Part shown: in pieces, positions 60,753-64,000 of the stretch
Numbering within the stretch: the stretch's first letter is position 1
Layout: each line of letters starts with the position of its first letter
Made by a program: the position numbers and the translations under genes
Source: Granulicella aggregans
GTDB taxonomy: Bacteria > Acidobacteriota > Terriglobia > Terriglobales > Acidobacteriaceae
DNA length: 64,000 nucleotides
Reading direction: 5' to 3'
Assembly (NCBI RefSeq): GCF_014203275.1
Contig: NZ_JACHIP010000005.1
Span: forward strand, 660,558 to 724,557
The notes under the pieces: generated by a model
Database searches by the model: none
Told to the model about the DNA's origin: nothing
What the model saw: the letters and a program-made list of their open reading frames with translations, nothing else

Positions 60753-61667
60753 CTAGCAAGAAGGAGCGGGATAAAAGATCTGACGCACCGTCTCTCTGAG
60801 CCACTTGTGCAGCGGATCGCTTTCGAAGCGCGGATGCCAAATCATGGAGTACCGTATCGGCGGTATCTCTCTTGGCGTTTTCAGACTGACAAGATCATGA
60901 AGCTCTGCCACAGGCCCTGCGATGCGAGCAGGCATCGTTAAAGCTAGGTCCGTTGTTCCCAACATGCGAATTGCTGCGTGCAGGTAGGGAAGGTTAACGG
61001 CCAGACGACGCTGGAAACCAGCTTCTCCGAGGGGTCGGTCGATAAGGCTCTGAAGGCTGGGCTGAGTTTCTACAGAGATATGCCGAAAGCTCAGATAATC
61101 CTTCATCGTGAGAGAGGGTTTCCGATGTTTTAACTTGCGGCCAAGAACGCAGAGGAAGACGTCCTCAAACAGAGGCTCCGTGCGAAACGTCGAGGGCACG
61201 GAGAGTGGACTCAGAATCAGGTGCGTTGTCACGAGTCCGCTCTCTTCATGAAACCGTTCGTGCCACGGAACCGCCTCCAAGGTAATCCCAGGCGCAAGCC
61301 GTCCACAGGCCTCAGCAAGGGGCGCCAACACGACGCTGCTTGCATAGTCGTTCATCGCCAAGCGAATGTTTCCTTCGCTTTGCGCCGGAGAGAAGGTCTC
61401 TCCGGCCCATAGTCGAGCCAGTCGAGGCATGACTTGCGCCAGTTCATCGAGCAGTTCGCTGCCACGTGGTGTCAGCTCATAGTTCCGTCCCACTCGGACC
61501 AGCAGTTCGTCTCCGAGCTCCGCACGCAGGCGGTCCAGCGCCCGGCTCATAGCGGATTGGCTGAGATGGATGCGCTCCGCTGCCCGAGTCACATTGCGCT
61601 CATGGAGCAACGCCTTGAGAGGGATTAATAGGTTCAGGTCGATGTTCCGGAATTGGACTTTGCTCAT
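60753..61667 (-). CDS. LysR-family transcriptional regulator (NodD-like subgroup)
   Basis: About 304 aa from ATG 61667 (MSKVQFRNIDLNLLIPLKAL; a further ATG at 61697 is possible). HTH: ERNVTRAAERIHLSQSAMSR, ALDRLRAELGDELLVR. The NIDLNLL lead and LAMNDYASSVVLAPLAEACG strand are typical of the NodD/NahR-like group, which often responds to aromatics. Divergent from the SDR at 61746, 78 bp away. Confidence 0.9.
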   Translation of the reverse strand: MSKVQFRNIDLNLLIPLKALLHERNVTRAAERIHLSQSAMSRALDRLRAELGDELLVRVGRNYELTPRGSELLDELAQVMPRLARLWAGETFSPAQSEGNIRLAMNDYASSVVLAPLAEACGRLAPGITLEAVPWHERFHEESGLVTTHLILSPLSVPSTFRTEPLFEDVFLCVLGRKLKHRKPSLTMKDYLSFRHISVETQPSLQSLIDRPLGEAGFQRRLAVNLPYLHAAIRMLGTTDLALTMPARIAGPVAELHDLVSLKTPREIPPIRYSMIWHPRFESDPLHKWLRETVRQIFYPAPSC

Positions 61668-61745
61668 GCTACTGGCGCATACCTTCCATTCCAACAATGC
61701 ATGGTGCGACTACATTCCCAGAATACTCCAATGGGAAAGGGAGAA

Positions 61746-62510
61746 ATGCCCATGCAAAACAAACCTGTAGCTCTGGTCACCGGTGCGAACCAAGGACTTG
61801 GTCTCCAAATCGCAAAGGATCTCGTAGCGCACGGTCTCACGGTGCTGGTTGGATCGCGCAAGTTCGAGCGCGGCGAGGCGGCGGCCAAGGAGGTTGGGTC
61901 AGACGCCCACGCCCTTCAACTCGACGTGACGGATCAGGTTTCGATCGCCGCCGCGGCTGAGCGCATCCGCAAGGAGTTTGGACGGCTCGATGTGCTCGTG
62001 AACAATGCTGCGATCTCGAATACGAGTAAGCTGCCTGGACAGTCTGTCGAGGACTACTCCAGACTGAACCGCGCGAGCACCGTATCGCTGGATGAGGTGC
62101 ACAGGATTTGGGAGACGAATGTCTTCGGCGCCCTTGCTGTCTACCAGGCGATGCTGCCATTGCTACGAGAGGCATCGGCAGCCCGAATCGTCAACGTCTC
62201 GAGTGGTGCTGGCTCGCTGGCCAGGGTGGCGGACCCGGCCTTCCCGCTTCGTCATATCTTTGGCCCTGGCTACTCCGCGTCCAAGACGGCCATGAACGCT
62301 ATGACGTTGGCTATGGCGATCGAGCTAGAGTCGACCAATTTCATGGTTAATGCCTGTTCCCCCGGCTTCATAAAGACCAACCTGAACGCTTACGAGGGCA
62401 CGGGAACTGTCGAAGAAGGTGCGCTTGAACCGGTGCGACTCGCCCTGCTGGGACCGGACGGTCCGACAGGCACTTTCACGCGCTGGGAAGGCGAAACTAT
62501 CCCCTGGTAA
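61746..62510 (+). CDS. SDR-family oxidoreductase
   Basis: 254 aa from ATG 61746 (GGGAAAGGGAGAA upstream; ATG 61752 also possible). VALVTGANQGLGLQIA is the nucleotide loop, VLVNNAAISNT follows, the catalytic Ser lies in IVNVSSGAGSLARV, and the Tyr-x3-Lys in GYSASKTAMNAMTLAM. The tail GPTGTFTRWEGETIPW resembles carbonyl-reductase-like SDRs. Likely target of the divergent LysR regulator, and followed by a broken aldo/keto reductase. Confidence 0.9.
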   Translation: MPMQNKPVALVTGANQGLGLQIAKDLVAHGLTVLVGSRKFERGEAAAKEVGSDAHALQLDVTDQVSIAAAAERIRKEFGRLDVLVNNAAISNTSKLPGQSVEDYSRLNRASTVSLDEVHRIWETNVFGALAVYQAMLPLLREASAARIVNVSSGAGSLARVADPAFPLRHIFGPGYSASKTAMNAMTLAMAIELESTNFMVNACSPGFIKTNLNAYEGTGTVEEGALEPVRLALLGPDGPTGTFTRWEGETIPW

Positions 62511-62578
62511 TCGAGAGACTACATAGTCAATCTAACTGGCCGCTTTGGCCTCACATCGACAGACGAAAGGACACAGCC

Positions 62579-63559
62579 ATGAATTACCGCACCCTCGGCC
62601 GCACCGGCATCAAGGTCAGTCCATATTGTTTAGGAGCGATGATGTTCGGTGGCATCGCCAACTCCGATCACGACGAATGTATTCGTATCATCCACAAAGC
62701 GTTGGATTTCGGCATCAATTTTGTTGACACCGCCGATAGGTACAGCAACGGCGAGTCCGAGGAGATCGTCGGCAAGGCGCTCAAGGGGCGTCGTCAAAAC
62801 GTAGTGCTGGCCACCAAGGTGAACGGCGCAATGGGGGAAGACCCAAACCAGCAAGGCAATTCGCGGCGCTGGATCACGTAGGGAGTCGAGGCATCGCTTC
62901 GCCGTCTGCAGACCGATCACATCGACCTTTATCAGATCCACCGGCCTTCGCCCGACACCGATATCGAGGAGACGCTCTCGGTGCTGACCGACCTGATGCG
63001 CGCGGGCAAGGTGCGCGCCATCGGGTCATCCACCTTCCCCGCTTCCGAGATCGTGGAGGCGCAGTGGGTGGCGGAGCGGCGGGGCCTGGCCAGCTTCCGC
63101 ACCGAGCAGCCGCCTTATTCGATTCTCAACCGCACTATCGAACAAGAGGTGCTGCCCGTCTGCCAAAAGTACGGAATGGGCGTGCTGGTCTGGAGTCCGC
63201 TGGCTAAGGGTATGCTGACCGGGCGTTACCGCAAGGGCCACTCCTTGCCGGAGAGCCTCCGCGTCAAGGTGTTCGCGAAGCAAATGTCCGACGGGCGCAA
63301 TCTCGAGGCCGTCGAACGCCTCATTCCAATCGCCGAGGGAGCCGGGATTTCGCTAACGCATATGGCGATGGGGTTTGTGATGGCTCACCCTGGCGTGACC
63401 TCGGCGATTCTCGGTCCACGCACGATGCAACAGCTAGACGATTTGCTCGCCGGCGCCGAGGTCGCGCTTACCGACGAAATCCTGGACCTGATCGATAAGG
63501 TCGTTGCGCCGGGGACCGATGCGGGACCGATGGCGCACTCTACACTCCGCCCGCGGTGA
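62579..63559 (+). pseudogene. Aldo/keto reductase with an in-frame TAG
   Basis: A single 326-codon frame from ATG 62579 (CGAAAGGACACAGCC upstream), broken by TAG at 62879-62881 (RRWIT-stop-GVEASLRRLQTDHIDLYQI). Catalytic Asp and Tyr lie in FVDTADRYSNGESE, Lys in VVLATKVN, and His after the stop in YQIHRPSPDT; the C-terminal cofactor part is at TSAILGPRTMQQLDDLLAGA. Relatives usually have an Arg or Gln codon here. The pre-stop part lacks the catalytic His and half the barrel. Confidence 0.85.
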
Positions 63560-63569
63560 TTCAGGCAAG

Positions 63570-63776
63570 CTTGCGGCGTCGTCCAGATCGGGTTGCAGTT
63601 TAGCCGAAGCACTGGAACTAGCGATTCAGGAGTTCCTCGATTTACGCAAAATCGCCGACGCACTTATCGACCCCGAAGGTATGAACGAGTGCACTGGCCT
63701 GAAGTCACCACGTGAGCGCCCTATCGTTTCCCAGAAAGCCGACGAGATCGAGAGCCAACTCAGTCTGTTCGGGTAA
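63570..63776 (+). other. Open frame of uncertain status after the AKR gene
   Basis: In one frame one reads LAEALELAIQEFLDLRKIAD, ALIDPEGMNECTGLKSPRER, then DEIESQLSLFG-stop, ending at 63776. The helical, charged pattern looks like the C-terminal part of some protein, but there is no start with a ribosome-binding site and no family match. Confidence 0.25.
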
Positions 63777-63847
63777 TGCATTGCGGTGTCTCAGATTCCG
63801 AGGGATACGGCCGGTCTCTTCACGCTAGGACTCGTTATGATTCACTC

Positions 63848-64000
63848 ATGCTACCAGTCGATACCGATGACCGACTCACACTCCTGGCTCTTGGAGTATT
63901 GGCTTTCATGGTGGCGGACATGAGCCACGAAGCCGTGGGTCATGGGCTCGCAACTTTCGCGGTAGGGGGTAGGGTGGATTTCATCTCAACCTGCTACGTC
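63848..64000 (+). CDS. Hypothetical membrane protein, N-terminal part (runs off the window)
   Basis: 51 residues from ATG 63848: DDRLTLLALGVLAFMVADMS, HEAVGHGLATFAVGGRVDFI. A hydrophobic segment followed by HEAVGH, like the zinc-binding start of intramembrane metalloprotease-type proteins, though spaced H-E-x3-H and not HExxH. The remainder is outside the window. Confidence 0.5.
   Translation, partial: MLPVDTDDRLTLLALGVLAFMVADMSHEAVGHGLATFAVGGRVDFISTCYV

Noticed and set aside
1..64000. CRISPR array, tRNA or rRNA genes
   Set aside because: No evenly spaced direct repeats were seen, and no cloverleaf or conserved rRNA stretch was recognised while reading; small RNAs could still be missed without a model search.

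Overview
The window looks like the chromosome, or a large replicon, of a soil acidobacterium of the Terriglobus/Granulicella/Edaphobacter type. The grounds are an Oar-like outer-membrane receptor with an N-terminal carboxypeptidase-regulatory domain, a winged-helix/beta-propeller membrane regulator, a propeller-GGDEF hybrid, many NmrA/SDR oxidoreductases, and frequent TTG starts with good ribosome-binding sites. This is inference from family content, not from a marker gene.

Layout. 1-6.6 kb: the end of a GH127-type glycosidase, then a complete polyol (mannitol/sorbitol-type) ABC importer operon ending in a mannitol 2-dehydrogenase-family enzyme. 6.6-15.8 kb: remnants of a helicase and an SDR, a LysR regulator, and a divergent run of NmrA, SDR, NmrA, isochorismatase (frameshifted), alpha/beta-hydrolase and cupin genes; an opposing NmrA gene; then a scrap-yard of SDR, cation/proton antiporter (with an inverted piece) and HTH fragments. 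15.8-17.2 kb: a membrane protein divergent from a TetR regulator. 17.3-20.9 kb: an IS110-family element nested inside an IS3-family element, abutting an IS6-family scrap, with a 24-bp inverted repeat outside the whole block. 21-31 kb: an accessory zone with two SnoaL-like paralogues (one truncated), a twice-frameshifted MDR oxidoreductase, a frameshifted bicupin oxalate decarboxylase, a LysR gene, cytochrome c, IS3 remnants and a decayed azoreductase copy.

31-44.7 kb: an alpha-glucan (starch/pullulan-like) utilisation locus. A membrane-bound winged-helix/propeller regulator is divergent from an Oar-like receptor, a secreted GH13 amylase, a GH31 alpha-glucosidase broken by one TGA, and a secreted pullulanase with two CBM41-like modules. 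The likely logic is binding and debranching outside the cell, then oligosaccharide hydrolysis in the periplasm.

45-58.6 kb: signalling and membrane functions. These are a periplasmic-propeller diguanylate cyclase, a nitroreductase, a c-type cytochrome, and a histidine kinase / YncE-like propeller / response regulator set whose kinase tail is cut by an IS5-family insertion with CTAG flanks. An ECF sigma factor (frameshifted near its end) follows, coupled by ATGA to a membrane protein and a fatty-acid-hydroxylase-type enzyme. A carboxypeptidase-regulatory-like exported protein starts inside a perfect palindrome. 58.7-64 kb: HxlR regulator, DoxX-like protein, azoreductase, a VOC fragment with two perfect hairpins, LysR divergent from an SDR, an aldo/keto reductase broken by TAG, and the start of a membrane protein.

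A recurring theme is single-base lesions in otherwise well-preserved genes (at least eight). They may be true decay near mobile elements, or partly assembly errors; the sequence alone cannot decide. I saw no tRNA, rRNA or CRISPR array.
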